Shown here piece after piece: positions 7,485-15,317 of a DNA stretch of 20,512 nucleotides. The stretch spans positions 1 to 20,512 of the forward strand of contig JBILVB010000054.1 in assembly GCA_044370695.1 (NCBI GenBank). The letters run 5' to 3'. The number at the start of each line of letters is the position of its first letter. The stretch's first letter is position 1. Below the pieces are notes generated by a model. That model saw only the letters and a program-made list of their open reading frames with translations. It had not been told where the DNA came from and did no database searches. Origin of the DNA: JBEIFW01 sp044370695. GTDB lineage: Bacteria; Actinomycetota; Acidimicrobiia; Acidimicrobiales; Ilumatobacteraceae. A program made the translations under genes and the position numbers.

Positions 7485-9185
7485 ATGAGTGGAACCCGTT
7501 TGGCATCGGGGCGCCAGATGAGCCTCGACTTGGACGAAGGAGCGTGTGCGGAGGTGTTTCAGATCGACGAGTCCGGCCAGCATGGCGAGGTCTTCACCCG
7601 CCGTTGGGTCGTCGAACTGATCCTCGACTTGGCCGGCTTCACGGCCGACCGAGACCTCGCCGCGATGGTGGCGGTCGAGCCGTCGTGCGGCGCAGGAGCG
7701 TTCTTGGTGCCGATGGTAGAGCGACTCGTCGAGTCCTGTCGCCTGCATGGGCGGTCGCTCGATGACGCCAGGATGGCTCTACGCGCCTTCGACCTCCTGC
7801 CGGTGAACGCCGAGTTGGCCCAGAAGGCGGTCGTGAAGGTGCTGACTGACGACGGCTTCGAGTTGGCGCTTGCCACTGACACCGCAGCGTCCTGGGTGCG
7901 GTGCGGCGACTTCTTGCTCACGGACCACGGCGACGGCGGGGTCGACTTCGTTCTTGGAAATCCGCCTTACATCCGGCTCGAGGACGTGCCCGCCGCTCGC
8001 GGTGCTGCCTACAGACGGGCCTGCCCCACGATGCGCGGCCGAAGCGACATCTTCGTGGGGTTCATCGAGACCGGCCTCCGGTTGCTCGGGCAAGGCGGGG
8101 TCCTCGGGTTCATCGTCGCCGATCGCTGGATGCACAACCAGTACGGCGCTGGCCTTCGGGATCTCGTGTCGACGGACTTCGCCGTCGAGGCGGTCGTGAG
8201 CATGCACGACGTCGCCGCCTTCGAGGAGCCGGTCTCGGCTTACCCGGCGGTCACGATCATCCGGCGCGCGCCACAGTCGACGGCGGTGTTGGCTAACGCG
8301 AAGAAGTCGTTCGGCGAGAAGGACGCCCGAGCCCTTCTGAAGTGGTCGGGTTCTCGCAGCAAGCGCCTCAGCTCGCCATCGGTCAGTGCCGCGAAGCTTG
8401 CGACATGGTTCGACGCGAACGCATCGTGGCCCTCCGGCGACCCCGCGAACCTCGCCCTCATTGCGGATCTCGAACGCCGGTTCCACCCTCTCGAGTCGCG
8501 AGCGACCGGCACCCGCGTGGGCATTGGCGTCGCCTCTGGTGTCGATGAGGTCTACCTGACCACCGACCCGAATCTGGTCGAGTCTGACCGGCTACTGCCG
8601 TTGCTGATGACGCGGGATACCAACAACGGTGAGGCCGACTGGTCTGGCACACACCTCGTGAACCCGTGGCGCGACGGACGGCTCGTGGATCTCGCGGACT
8701 ACCCGCGTCTACGCTCGTACCTCGAGTCGCACGCAGCCTCCGTCAAGGGCAGGCACGTTGCTCGGACCAATCCGGAACGCTGGTTCCGGACTATCGATCG
8801 CGTCGAGCCGGGATTACTCGAGCGTGAGAAACTCGTCATCCCGGAGCTCAAGGCCTTCATTCAGCCGGTGCTCGACTCGGGCCGGACCTACCCACACCAC
8901 GGTCTGTACTTCGTGACGTCGGATCAGTGGGACCTCGAGGTGCTCGGGGGTCTCCTGCTCTCGGACATAGCGGAACTGTTCGTCGCCACGTACTGCGTGA
9001 AGATGCGAGGAGGCTGCTATCGGTTCCAGGCCCAGTACTTGCGACGCATTCGGGTGCCGGCGCCACAGGCCATCGGCAAGCGCGAGCAGTCAGCGCTCCG
9101 CCGCGCGTTCGTGGCGCGCGATCGCGGCGCGGCCAGCGACATTGCCCGTCGGTTGTATGGCCTCGATGAAGTGGCGGGGCGCTGA
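7485..9185 (+). CDS. Eco57I-like N6-adenine DNA methylase
   Basis: A 566-residue adenine methyltransferase of the Eco57I/TaqI type. It transfers a methyl group from S-adenosylmethionine to adenine in a recognition site and protects host DNA. Visible motifs are GEVFTRRWVVELILDLAG (34-51), the SAM-binding motif EPSCGAGAF (65-73) and the catalytic NPPY (159-162). Residues about 340-560 (RVGIGVASGVDEVYL, RWFRTID, KLVIPE, then YCVKMRGGCYRFQAQYLRRI) form the target recognition region typical of this family. GGAGGG lies seven bases before the ATG. The next gene, a likely nuclease, starts 3 bp after the stop. There is no nuclease domain fused at the N terminus, unlike true Eco57I, so cutting would depend on the neighbours. 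Confidence 0.92.
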   Translation: MSGTRLASGRQMSLDLDEGACAEVFQIDESGQHGEVFTRRWVVELILDLAGFTADRDLAAMVAVEPSCGAGAFLVPMVERLVESCRLHGRSLDDARMALRAFDLLPVNAELAQKAVVKVLTDDGFELALATDTAASWVRCGDFLLTDHGDGGVDFVLGNPPYIRLEDVPAARGAAYRRACPTMRGRSDIFVGFIETGLRLLGQGGVLGFIVADRWMHNQYGAGLRDLVSTDFAVEAVVSMHDVAAFEEPVSAYPAVTIIRRAPQSTAVLANAKKSFGEKDARALLKWSGSRSKRLSSPSVSAAKLATWFDANASWPSGDPANLALIADLERRFHPLESRATGTRVGIGVASGVDEVYLTTDPNLVESDRLLPLLMTRDTNNGEADWSGTHLVNPWRDGRLVDLADYPRLRSYLESHAASVKGRHVARTNPERWFRTIDRVEPGLLEREKLVIPELKAFIQPVLDSGRTYPHHGLYFVTSDQWDLEVLGGLLLSDIAELFVATYCVKMRGGCYRFQAQYLRRIRVPAPQAIGKREQSALRRAFVARDRGAASDIARRLYGLDEVAGR

Positions 9186-9188
9186 GAC

Positions 9189-10085
9189 ATGGCGTCGGGT
9201 GAAGATGTCTTCGACTCCCTTGCGCCGCTCATTGCCGCGCGACCGGGAGGGGGCCCCTGGACGACGAGCGGGGACGGCTCTAGGGCATTCTCGCCCGATC
9301 ATGAGCTGCTCGAGCAGCTTGTCGCCGTCCCCATCGGCGCTGGTGCTGGGTCAGAAAGCGGTCGCTTAGCGAAGTCGATCGACGCGTGGGTCGCTCATGA
9401 GCTTCGACGCGCTGGATTCGGTGACGACGAGGTCTGGCCGCGACTTCAGCGCCCGAGGGTGTTGCCAAGAGAGGTCGCTCTGTTCATCGACGGGCTGCCC
9501 AAGAATCAGCAGGAGGAAGCGCGGCGGCAGCTTTCGAGGAACAAGCGCGTCGCGCCAAGTGATGCGCGCATCCTCGGCAAGGCCTATGTGAAGCAGGTCG
9601 ATGTAGTCGTCGCTCAATGGGCACGTGGTCCGGAGCTCCTCGTGTCGACGAAGAGCATGGTGTCCTCATTCCGCAACAACTTGCCGAATCGATTCGAAGA
9701 GTCGTATGGCGACGCAAAGAACCTCAGGGGCCGCTACCCGCTTGTCGCTCTCGGATTCCTGTTCGTTCTGCGATCGACCGTGATTGACGAGCGGGGAACC
9801 CTCGATCGGACTATCGACATGCTTCGGAAGCTTGGCGGCGAGGCCGACGGCTATGACGCCACCGGCCTCGTGCTCGCGGAGTGGAAGGATCCCCCGGACT
9901 TCGAAGCGGTGAGGCTCCGTGATGATTGCGTGCCACCTGACCTTCAGGTCGGAGCATTTCTTGGGACCATGGTCGACCGGGTGCTTGATCGTACGCCCAT
10001 CGATATGCATGTCAAGGTTCGAGAGACCCGGGAGCAACGAATCCTCCCCATTGCAGATGTGGAGGACAGCGATGAGGTTGACTAG
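9189..10085 (+). CDS. Putative type II restriction endonuclease, PD-(D/E)XK-like
   Basis: A 298-residue protein directly after the methylase gene (3-bp gap), in the position of the cognate restriction enzyme. The middle has a nuclease-like pattern: VKQVDVVVAQW (Asp138), a strand ELLVSTKSM (Lys155), then SFRNNLPNRFEESYGDAKNLRGRYP with conserved-looking Asn, Arg and two Glu. The acidic residue normally two before the lysine is Ser153, so the site would be a variant, perhaps with a Glu moved to 170/171. The N-terminal 130 residues look like a helical DNA-recognition or assembly region. Assignment rests on context and the D...K pattern, not on a family I can name with certainty. Confidence 0.6.
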   Translation: MASGEDVFDSLAPLIAARPGGGPWTTSGDGSRAFSPDHELLEQLVAVPIGAGAGSESGRLAKSIDAWVAHELRRAGFGDDEVWPRLQRPRVLPREVALFIDGLPKNQQEEARRQLSRNKRVAPSDARILGKAYVKQVDVVVAQWARGPELLVSTKSMVSSFRNNLPNRFEESYGDAKNLRGRYPLVALGFLFVLRSTVIDERGTLDRTIDMLRKLGGEADGYDATGLVLAEWKDPPDFEAVRLRDDCVPPDLQVGAFLGTMVDRVLDRTPIDMHVKVRETREQRILPIADVEDSDEVD

Positions 10086-10138
10086 CTGGCATCATGCGGT
10101 CGAAGCGTTTGCGCTGCCCCGCTTCATTCGGAGCCGCA

Positions 10139-11227
10139 ATGGTTGAGCTCCCGCAGCCGATCACGAGCGTCAAGACCGTCTACAAGGTGAGTGACTTCTT
10201 GTCGTTCATGACGAGTGGAACCTTGATCCTCAGTCCCAGTTTCCAGCGGCGACCTGTCTGGAAACCGGGAGCGAAGTCTCTCCTCATCGACAGCATGATT
10301 CGCGGGATTCCAGTGCCGATCATCCTGATCCGTGAGCGCCTTGACCTGGAGAGAAAGCAGACCGTACGCGAGGTCGTTGACGGCCAGCAGCGGCTGCGCA
10401 CAGTTCTCGGGTTCATCTCCCCTGAATGCCTCGCTGACTTCGACGCAACTCGCGATCCGTTCACCGTTAAGGCAGTGCACAACCCGGACAAGGAGATCGC
10501 CGGGAAGTCGTTCGCGAGGCTGCCAGAAGCTGTTCAGCGCCGGATCCTTGGCTATGAGTTCTCGACTCATGTGCTCGATCCATTGACCGATGATCGAGAT
10601 CTGCTCCAGATCTTCGCTCGCCTCAACTCCACGGGTGCCAAGCTGACGCCCCAGGAGCTCCGCAATGCGGACTTCTCAGGTGCGTTCAAGACATGGATGT
10701 TCCGTCTGGCCTTCGAGCAACTCGACCGATGGAGGTCATGGGGTGTGTTCACGGAGGATCAGATCGCTCGAATGAAGGAGGTTGAGCTTGTTAGCGATCT
10801 TGCGATCTCATTCATGGAGGGCATCGTCGCGAAGCGACAGCCGAAGATCGATTCGGTGTACGACCAATACGACGACGTGTTCTCGAGTGGAGAGGAGCTG
10901 GCTCGCCGGATCAGGAGGGTCTTCGATGCGATCGATGAGACCATGGGTAGAGAACTCAAGGAGACCGTGTACCACTCCGAGGTGATGTTTTACTCGCTCG
11001 CAGCTTTCGTCTACGACCTGATCTGGGGTCTTGGCTCTGCGCTTACCGCTGGGGCAAAGGGAAACGCGCTGCCCTCGAACCTTCGAACGGCGCTGACTCG
11101 GGCTTCTACCGTGATTCGGTCGGGCGATGCACCGGCAGACGTGCAGGATGCGATCGGTCGCGCGCCTGTTGACCAGGCGCGTCGAGCCGTGAGGCATCGG
11201 TTCTTGGTCGAACTCGTTCGTGCCTAG
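10139..11227 (+). CDS. DUF262 (ParB/GmrSD-like) protein
   Basis: The 362-residue protein shows the hallmarks of DUF262: SPSFQRRPVWKPGAKSLLID near the N terminus, VREVVDGQQRLRTVLGF (the DGQQR signature of the ParB/Srx-like nuclease fold) and IFARLNSTGAKLTPQELRNA. DUF262 domains occur in GmrS of type IV restriction enzymes and in many defence islands, where they couple nucleotide binding or hydrolysis to DNA cleavage. The ATG at 10139 has GGAG six bases upstream. An in-frame ATG at 10094 would add 15 residues without a clear ribosome site. The C-terminal half is helical and lacks an obvious DUF1524 HNH motif, so nuclease activity is uncertain. It shares an 8-bp overlap with the following HEPN gene. 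Confidence 0.85.
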   Translation: MVELPQPITSVKTVYKVSDFLSFMTSGTLILSPSFQRRPVWKPGAKSLLIDSMIRGIPVPIILIRERLDLERKQTVREVVDGQQRLRTVLGFISPECLADFDATRDPFTVKAVHNPDKEIAGKSFARLPEAVQRRILGYEFSTHVLDPLTDDRDLLQIFARLNSTGAKLTPQELRNADFSGAFKTWMFRLAFEQLDRWRSWGVFTEDQIARMKEVELVSDLAISFMEGIVAKRQPKIDSVYDQYDDVFSSGEELARRIRRVFDAIDETMGRELKETVYHSEVMFYSLAAFVYDLIWGLGSALTAGAKGNALPSNLRTALTRASTVIRSGDAPADVQDAIGRAPVDQARRAVRHRFLVELVRA

Positions 11228-11828
11228 GCCAGCGAGTTCACTTGCTGCTGACGTTGCGCAGCGGGCGAGGGGAGCTACTGGCTACGTGGGGCGACTCGAG
11301 CGTCTTTACCAAGCCGGCGAACTCTCTCGCCAGGACATGCATCGGTCGTACGGCGGCGCGTACCTCTCGTTCTTCACCCTCTTCGAGCGGTCTCTCGAGA
11401 ACCTCTTCCTCGGTCTACTGATGGGACGCCTGACGTGTTCGCAGGCCACGCGCTCGCTAGTCGAGGTGCGGTCGGACGTCGTGGCGCGGAGACTTGTTGC
11501 CGGAGGTCGAAGCTACGCAGACTGGCTGCCCTTCGATCACACGATCACCCGAGCCGAGACATTTCTGTCCGGCGGCAGACCGTTCACTGACGTTTCGTCG
11601 GTTGATCGCAACGCCCTGAAGCGCGCGCACTACATCCGGAACGCTGTCGCACACGAGAGCAATCATTCGCTCAGGCAATTTCAGAGGCACGTGATCGGTC
11701 AGCAGTTCGTGCCCGTGCATGAACTGCGCCCGGCCCCGTACTTGCGGGGTGCGCACGCAGCTGGTCAGAGCCGGCTGGACTTCGTCCTGGCGGAGTTGGT
11801 GTTCGTGTTCGACCGCATGTGCGCATAG
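11220..11828 (+). CDS. HEPN-domain protein (putative RNase)
   Basis: The 202-residue helical protein has HYIRNAVAHES (138-147), an R-N-x3-H form of the R-x4-6-H catalytic motif of HEPN ribonucleases (Arg140, His145). Upstream is SFFTLFERSLENLFLGLL, a helix common in HEPN proteins of the MAE_28990/MAE_18760 type, which are typically encoded beside DUF262 genes, as here. The GTG at 11220 overlaps the DUF262 stop by 8 bp, so the two are translationally coupled and probably form one complex. HEPN proteins usually cleave RNA when the associated sensor is triggered. That role is inferred from family and context. Confidence 0.75.
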   Translation: MPRPASSLAADVAQRARGATGYVGRLERLYQAGELSRQDMHRSYGGAYLSFFTLFERSLENLFLGLLMGRLTCSQATRSLVEVRSDVVARRLVAGGRSYADWLPFDHTITRAETFLSGGRPFTDVSSVDRNALKRAHYIRNAVAHESNHSLRQFQRHVIGQQFVPVHELRPAPYLRGAHAAGQSRLDFVLAELVFVFDRMCA

Positions 11829-11869
11829 GGCACAAGCCAGTCGGCCTGCGACCCGCTTGGTCCCGGATT

Positions 11870-11929
11870 GGTCCTTCTCAGGTCCTTCCTCCAAACGAAC
11901 AGGGTGAAACTGAACGCACCTAGAAGGAC
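11870..11929. repeat. GGTCCTTC direct and inverted repeats near the right element end
   Basis: GGTCCTTC occurs at 11870-11877 and 11881-11888, 11 bp apart (one helical turn). The complement of GTCCTTCT is found at 11922-11929 (AGAAGGAC). All lie in the 158-bp non-coding stretch between the HEPN gene and the putative attachment core. Arm-type integrase or Xis binding sites have such an arrangement. No matching copy was found near the left end. Confidence 0.35.
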
Positions 11930-11951
11930 AGATAAGACCAGGTCAGAGGCA

Positions 11952-11971
11952 CTACGACCGAATCGTCGCAG
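11952..11971. terminator. Hairpin downstream of ychF
   Basis: CTACGAC (11952-11958) pairs with GTCGCAG (11965-11971), seven pairs with one G-T wobble and a six-base loop. It lies 15 bp beyond the ychF stop and could stop ychF transcripts, although no T-run follows. It could instead be part of the attachment site. Confidence 0.3.
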
Positions 11972-11981
11972 ATCGCGAAAC

Positions 11982-11990
11982 CCCTGCTAC
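11982..11990. repeat. Possible right attachment core overlapping the ychF stop
   Basis: CCCTGCTAC is identical to positions 21-29. The CTA at 11987-11989 is the reverse complement of the ychF stop TAG, so the core would span the last bases of ychF, and integration would leave the gene whole. This is typical of site-specific elements that insert at gene 3' ends. Confidence 0.3.
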
Positions 11991-13075
11991 ACGTTGAAGC
12001 GGATCTCGAGGACGTCGCCGTCGGCGACCACGTACTCCTTGCCCTCCACCCGCAACTTGCCGAGCTCCTTGGCCTTCGTCCACGAGCCGATCTCGAGCAG
12101 CTCGTCCCAGTGGATCACCTCGGCCCGGATGAACCCGCGCTGCAGGTCGGAGTGGATGCGCCCCGCGCACTCCGGCGCCTTCGCGCCGGCCCGGAACGTC
12201 CAGGCCCGGCTTTCCTTGTCCCCGGTGGTGAGGAAGGTCCGCAAGCCGAGCAGGTGGTACGCGGACTGCACCATCCGCACCAGCGCGCCCTCGCCGAGCC
12301 CGAAGCCCTCCAGCATCTCGGCCCGCTCGGCGGGGTCCTCGATGGCGGCGGCCTCGGCTTCGAGCTGCACGCACATCCCGAGCACCTCGATCTCATCGCC
12401 GGCCGACGCGAACTCCTCCTGCACCCGGGCGACCTGGGCCGGGATGGTGTCGAGGCCGTCGTCCCCGACGTTCACGACGGCCAGCACCCGCTTGTTGGTC
12501 AGCAGGAACGTGGGCCGCAGGATCTCCCGCTGGGCCGGCGTCAGGCCCGCCCGGTACAGCGGGCGGCCGTCGGCCAGCGCGGCGTGGGCCACTTCGAGCG
12601 CGGCGACCTCCTCGGCCAGGCTCTTGTCGTTCTTGGACGCCTTCAGCTTGCGGGGCAACTGGGTCTCGACCGTCTCCAGATCGGCCAACGCCAACTCCAA
12701 CTCGACCACCCGCAGGTGCTCCAGCGGGTCGCTCGGGCCGGGCACGTCGTCGTCGACGAAGGCCCGCAGCACGAACACGATGGCGTCCACCTCGCGGATG
12801 CCGCCGAGGAACTTGTTGCCCAGGCCCTCGCCCTTGGACGCCCCCTCGACCAGGCCGCCGATGTCGACCACCTGGACCGCAGCGTGCACGACGTTGCGGC
12901 TCTTCGACATCGCTGCCAGGGCATCGAGGCGGTGGTCGGGCACCTTCGCCACCCCGACGTTGGGGTCCTTGGTCGCGAACGCGTACGGCGCGGCGAGCGC
13001 CCCACCGCCGGTCAGCGCGTTGTACAGGGAGGACTTGCCTGCGTTGGGGAGGCCGACCAGGCCGAAGCGTTCCAT
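11987..13075 (-). CDS. ychF: Redox-regulated ATPase/GTPase YchF
   Basis: The 362-residue product is a full-length Obg-family P-loop NTPase that prefers ATP and binds ribosomes; it acts in translation and stress responses. Visible are the P-loop GLPNAGKS (8-15), the switch region AFATKDPNVGVAKVPD, the G3 motif DIGGLVEGASKGEGLGNKFL (71-90) and the C-terminal TGS domain ending AKELGKLRVEGKEYVVADGDVLEIRFNV. No ribosome site precedes the ATG. A TAGCGT element 11 bases upstream suggests a very short or absent leader. It is divergent from the bL37-like gene and convergent with the HEPN gene of the mobile element, whose right end appears to touch the ychF stop codon. Confidence 0.97.
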   Translation of the reverse strand: MERFGLVGLPNAGKSSLYNALTGGGALAAPYAFATKDPNVGVAKVPDHRLDALAAMSKSRNVVHAAVQVVDIGGLVEGASKGEGLGNKFLGGIREVDAIVFVLRAFVDDDVPGPSDPLEHLRVVELELALADLETVETQLPRKLKASKNDKSLAEEVAALEVAHAALADGRPLYRAGLTPAQREILRPTFLLTNKRVLAVVNVGDDGLDTIPAQVARVQEEFASAGDEIEVLGMCVQLEAEAAAIEDPAERAEMLEGFGLGEGALVRMVQSAYHLLGLRTFLTTGDKESRAWTFRAGAKAPECAGRIHSDLQRGFIRAEVIHWDELLEIGSWTKAKELGKLRVEGKEYVVADGDVLEIRFNV

Positions 13076-13086
13076 GGCGGTCGGGC

Positions 13087-13092
13087 ACGCTA
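13087..13092 (-). promoter_or_regulatory. Putative -10 element of ychF (TAGCGT)
   Basis: On the minus strand TAGCGT fits the actinobacterial TANNNT -10 pattern and ends 11 bases before the ychF ATG, giving a leader of only a few bases. No -35 is obvious. Confidence 0.35.
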
Positions 13093-13178
13093 CCGGTCGG
13101 CCCCGACCGGTACGCCCCCGGCGGGTGCGGGATCGAGCCGGGGCCGGCTGCGCCTGGCCGCCCGGTGGCCGCTCCCGC

Positions 13179-13184
13179 TAGCCT
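13179..13184 (+). promoter_or_regulatory. Putative -10 element of the bL37-like gene (TAGCCT)
   Basis: TAGCCT fits TANNNT and ends nine bases before the ATG at 13194. There is no purine-rich ribosome site between, so the transcript is probably leaderless or nearly so. Confidence 0.4.
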
Positions 13185-13193
13185 CTCACCCCT

Positions 13194-13280
13194 ATGTCCA
13201 AGAAGACCAAGAAGCGCAAGGCCAAGCTGCGCCGCTCCAAGGCGAACCACGGCAAGCGCCCCAACATGGGACGCGGCTGA
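13194..13280 (+). CDS. bL37-like ribosomal micro-protein (28 aa)
   Basis: An 87-bp gene encodes 28 residues, more than half Lys/Arg, beginning MSKKTKKRKAKLRRSK and ending ANHGKRPNMGRG. The KANHGKRPN tail matches my recollection of the actinobacterial 50S ribosomal protein bL37 (about 24 residues, ending with the same motif), which sits in the large subunit. It is easily missed because of its length. The start is the only ATG, has no ribosome site, and follows a TAGCCT -10-like element, suggesting leaderless translation. The prolyl oligopeptidase gene begins 12 bp downstream and may be co-transcribed. An alternative is a small basic protein unrelated to the ribosome, but the shared motif makes that less likely. 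Confidence 0.75.
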   Translation: MSKKTKKRKAKLRRSKANHGKRPNMGRG

Positions 13281-13292
13281 GGCCCGTCGGGC

Positions 13293-15317
13293 ATGCCCAC
13301 GCCGCCGCCCACGCGGCGTGATCCTCTCGCCGAGCCGCTCCACGGGATCGAGATCGCCGACCCGTACCGGTGGCTCGAGCAGGCGGACGATCCGACGGTC
13401 GCCGACTGGGTGGCCGCCCAGAACCAGCACACACGCGAGGCGCTCGACCAGCTTCCCGACCGGGCGGAATGGCGCGAGCGCCTCTTCGCGCTGCTCGCCG
13501 CGAGAGTCGTCGGCGCCCCGGCCGTTCGGGGTGACCGGATCTTCACCCTCGAACGGGGCGGCGGGGCCCAGCAGGTCTCGCTGAAGGTCCGCTCCGCCAC
13601 CCATCCCGGCCCGGCCCGCACCGTGATCGACCCCGCCTCGGGCGGCGACCCGACGTGCACGATCGACTGGTACGTGCCGTCGCCTGACGGTCGCTTGGTC
13701 GCCTGGGGTCGATCGTCGGGCGGCACCGAGCGCAGCGAGTTGCTCGTCGTCGACTGCGAGACCGGCGACGTCGTCGACGGCCCGATCCCCGACACGCGGG
13801 CGGCGTCGGTGTCGTGGCTGCCCGACGCCTCGGGCTTCTGGTATACCCGCTACCCCGCTGGCGACGAGTACAACCGCCGGGTCCACGAGCACCGCCTCGG
13901 CGACGACCCGGTCGACGACCCGGTCCGCTGGGCCGATCGTGACCGGCCGGAGGCGTGGCCATCGGTCGAGGTGGCCGGCGACGGCCGGCACGTCCTCGTC
14001 CACGCCATGATCGGTTGGGGCCGCGTCGACGTCCACCTGCACGACCGAGCCGACGGCTCGTGGCGCACCGTCGTGGGCGATCTCGAGGAGCGAACGGTGC
14101 TGCGGGTCCACGGTGGTCGCCTCCTCGGCACCACCACCCTCGACGCGCCCCGGGGGCGGGTCGTGTCCTGCTCGCTCGAGGAGACCGGACCGCCGGCGTG
14201 GTCGACGGTCGTGCCGGAATCCGACGAGGTGATCGAGGGGGTCGAGATCGCCGGTGACGAGCTCCTGGTCCTGTCGTCGCGACATGCGGTGTCCCGGCTG
14301 CGCCGGTACGGATTCGACGGTGACCGGCGCAGCGAGATCGACCTCGGGGGGTTCGCCGTGGTCACCGGGCTCGACGCCGATCCCGCTGCGCCGGGCGTCG
14401 TCGCCCTCACCGTCGAGTCCTTCACGCAGCCGCCGACCTTGCTGCGCTGGACGCCCGACACGGGCCTGCAGCGCTGGCAGGAGGGTGTCGCCCCGCTCGA
14501 TCCCACGACGTTCGTGACCGAACGGGAGACGTATCGCTCGCTCGACGGCACCGAGGTCGGGCTGTTCACCGTGCGGCGTGCCGATCGGACACCCGGTCCC
14601 GACACCCCGACCGTGTTGTCGGGCTACGGCGGGTTCGCATTGTCCTACGGCCCGGAGTGGCGGGCGCTGTGGGCGGCGTGGGTCGGCGCCGGCGGACAGG
14701 TCGCGATCGCCGGCCTGCGCGGCGGGTCGGAGGACGGAGAGGCCTGGCACGACGCCGGTCGCCGGGCCTCGAAGCACAAGGTGTTCGAGGACTTCGAGGC
14801 CGCCGCCGACCACCTCGTCGCCACCGGGCGCACGGCCCGACACCGCCTCGCCATCCGAGGCGGCTCCAACGGCGGTCTGCTCGTTGCTGCCGCAACGACT
14901 CGGCGTCCGGACCTGTGCGCTGCGGTCTCCTGCGACGTCCCCCTCACCGACATGGTCCGGTACCCCCGGTTCCTCATCGCCCGCTTGTGGATCGACGAGT
15001 ACGGCGACCCCGAACGCGCCGAAGATCTGGCCTGGCTCCACGCGTACTCGCCGTACCACCAGGTGCGCGACGGCATCGCCTACCCGGCCAGCCTAGTCAC
15101 CTGCGCCGCCGGTGATTCCCGGGTCGACCCGTGCCACGCCCGCAAGTACGCCGCAGCCCTCCAGCACGCCGTGTCCGGTGCCGGCGGTGGACCGGTGCTG
15201 TTCCGCGAGGAGGCCGCCGCCGGCCACGGTGTCGGCAAACCGCTCGCCCTGCAGGCCGAGGACCAGGCCGACGTCCTCGCATTCCTGGCCGACCGATGTT
15301 CCTGGAGGTTGTCGTGA
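13293..15317 (+). CDS. Prolyl oligopeptidase family serine peptidase (S9A)
   Basis: A 674-residue cytosolic-type serine peptidase that cleaves short peptides after proline. The N terminus (DPLAEPLHGIEIADPYRWLE) is the usual S9A opening. Residues about 70-400 form the seven-bladed propeller that restricts access to the active site, and the C-terminal alpha/beta hydrolase carries GYGGFALSYGPEW and GGSNGG. The catalytic triad is visible as Ser525 (RGGSNGGLL), Asp608 (AAGDSRVDP) and His645 (AAAGHGVGKP). Length is usual for the family and there is no signal peptide. The TGA overlaps the GTG of the next gene (GTGA), so the two are translationally coupled. Confidence 0.95.
   Translation: MPTPPPTRRDPLAEPLHGIEIADPYRWLEQADDPTVADWVAAQNQHTREALDQLPDRAEWRERLFALLAARVVGAPAVRGDRIFTLERGGGAQQVSLKVRSATHPGPARTVIDPASGGDPTCTIDWYVPSPDGRLVAWGRSSGGTERSELLVVDCETGDVVDGPIPDTRAASVSWLPDASGFWYTRYPAGDEYNRRVHEHRLGDDPVDDPVRWADRDRPEAWPSVEVAGDGRHVLVHAMIGWGRVDVHLHDRADGSWRTVVGDLEERTVLRVHGGRLLGTTTLDAPRGRVVSCSLEETGPPAWSTVVPESDEVIEGVEIAGDELLVLSSRHAVSRLRRYGFDGDRRSEIDLGGFAVVTGLDADPAAPGVVALTVESFTQPPTLLRWTPDTGLQRWQEGVAPLDPTTFVTERETYRSLDGTEVGLFTVRRADRTPGPDTPTVLSGYGGFALSYGPEWRALWAAWVGAGGQVAIAGLRGGSEDGEAWHDAGRRASKHKVFEDFEAAADHLVATGRTARHRLAIRGGSNGGLLVAAATTRRPDLCAAVSCDVPLTDMVRYPRFLIARLWIDEYGDPERAEDLAWLHAYSPYHQVRDGIAYPASLVTCAAGDSRVDPCHARKYAAALQHAVSGAGGGPVLFREEAAAGHGVGKPLALQAEDQADVLAFLADRCSWRLS

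Larger units (their letters stand above)
30..11981. mobile_element. Putative integrative mobilizable element with two defence cargo cassettes
   Basis: The region holds an excisionase-like HTH gene, a MobF relaxase-helicase and a tyrosine integrase in one minus-strand run, plus defence-type cargo on both sides. Beyond it, from ychF onward, the genes are ordinary housekeeping genes. No type IV coupling protein, VirB4-like ATPase or pilus gene is visible, so it looks mobilizable rather than self-transferring. The right boundary is placed at the ychF stop codon because non-mobile genes begin there and because a 9-bp repeat (CCCTGCTAC) is shared with positions 21-29. The left boundary is less certain since the window begins there. 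By eye, the 10.1-11.9 kb cargo uses fewer G/C-ending codons than the genes right of 12 kb, which fits transfer. Exact ends are inference. Confidence 0.6.

Noticed and set aside
7170..7748. 192-residue form of the XRE-like regulator
   Set aside because: The extra N-terminal part overlaps the methylase gene in antisense and looks non-coding; GTG 7412 has a good ribosome site.
11829..11986. tRNA gene as the attachment site of the element
   Set aside because: No cloverleaf, anticodon arm or T-loop sequence could be found here or in positions 1-63.
12393..15059. Very long open frame (about 888 codons) on the minus strand across ychF and the prolyl oligopeptidase gene
   Set aside because: It is antisense to two well-recognised genes, has no family resemblance, is rich in Arg/Pro/Gly, and exists because stops are rare in GC-rich DNA.
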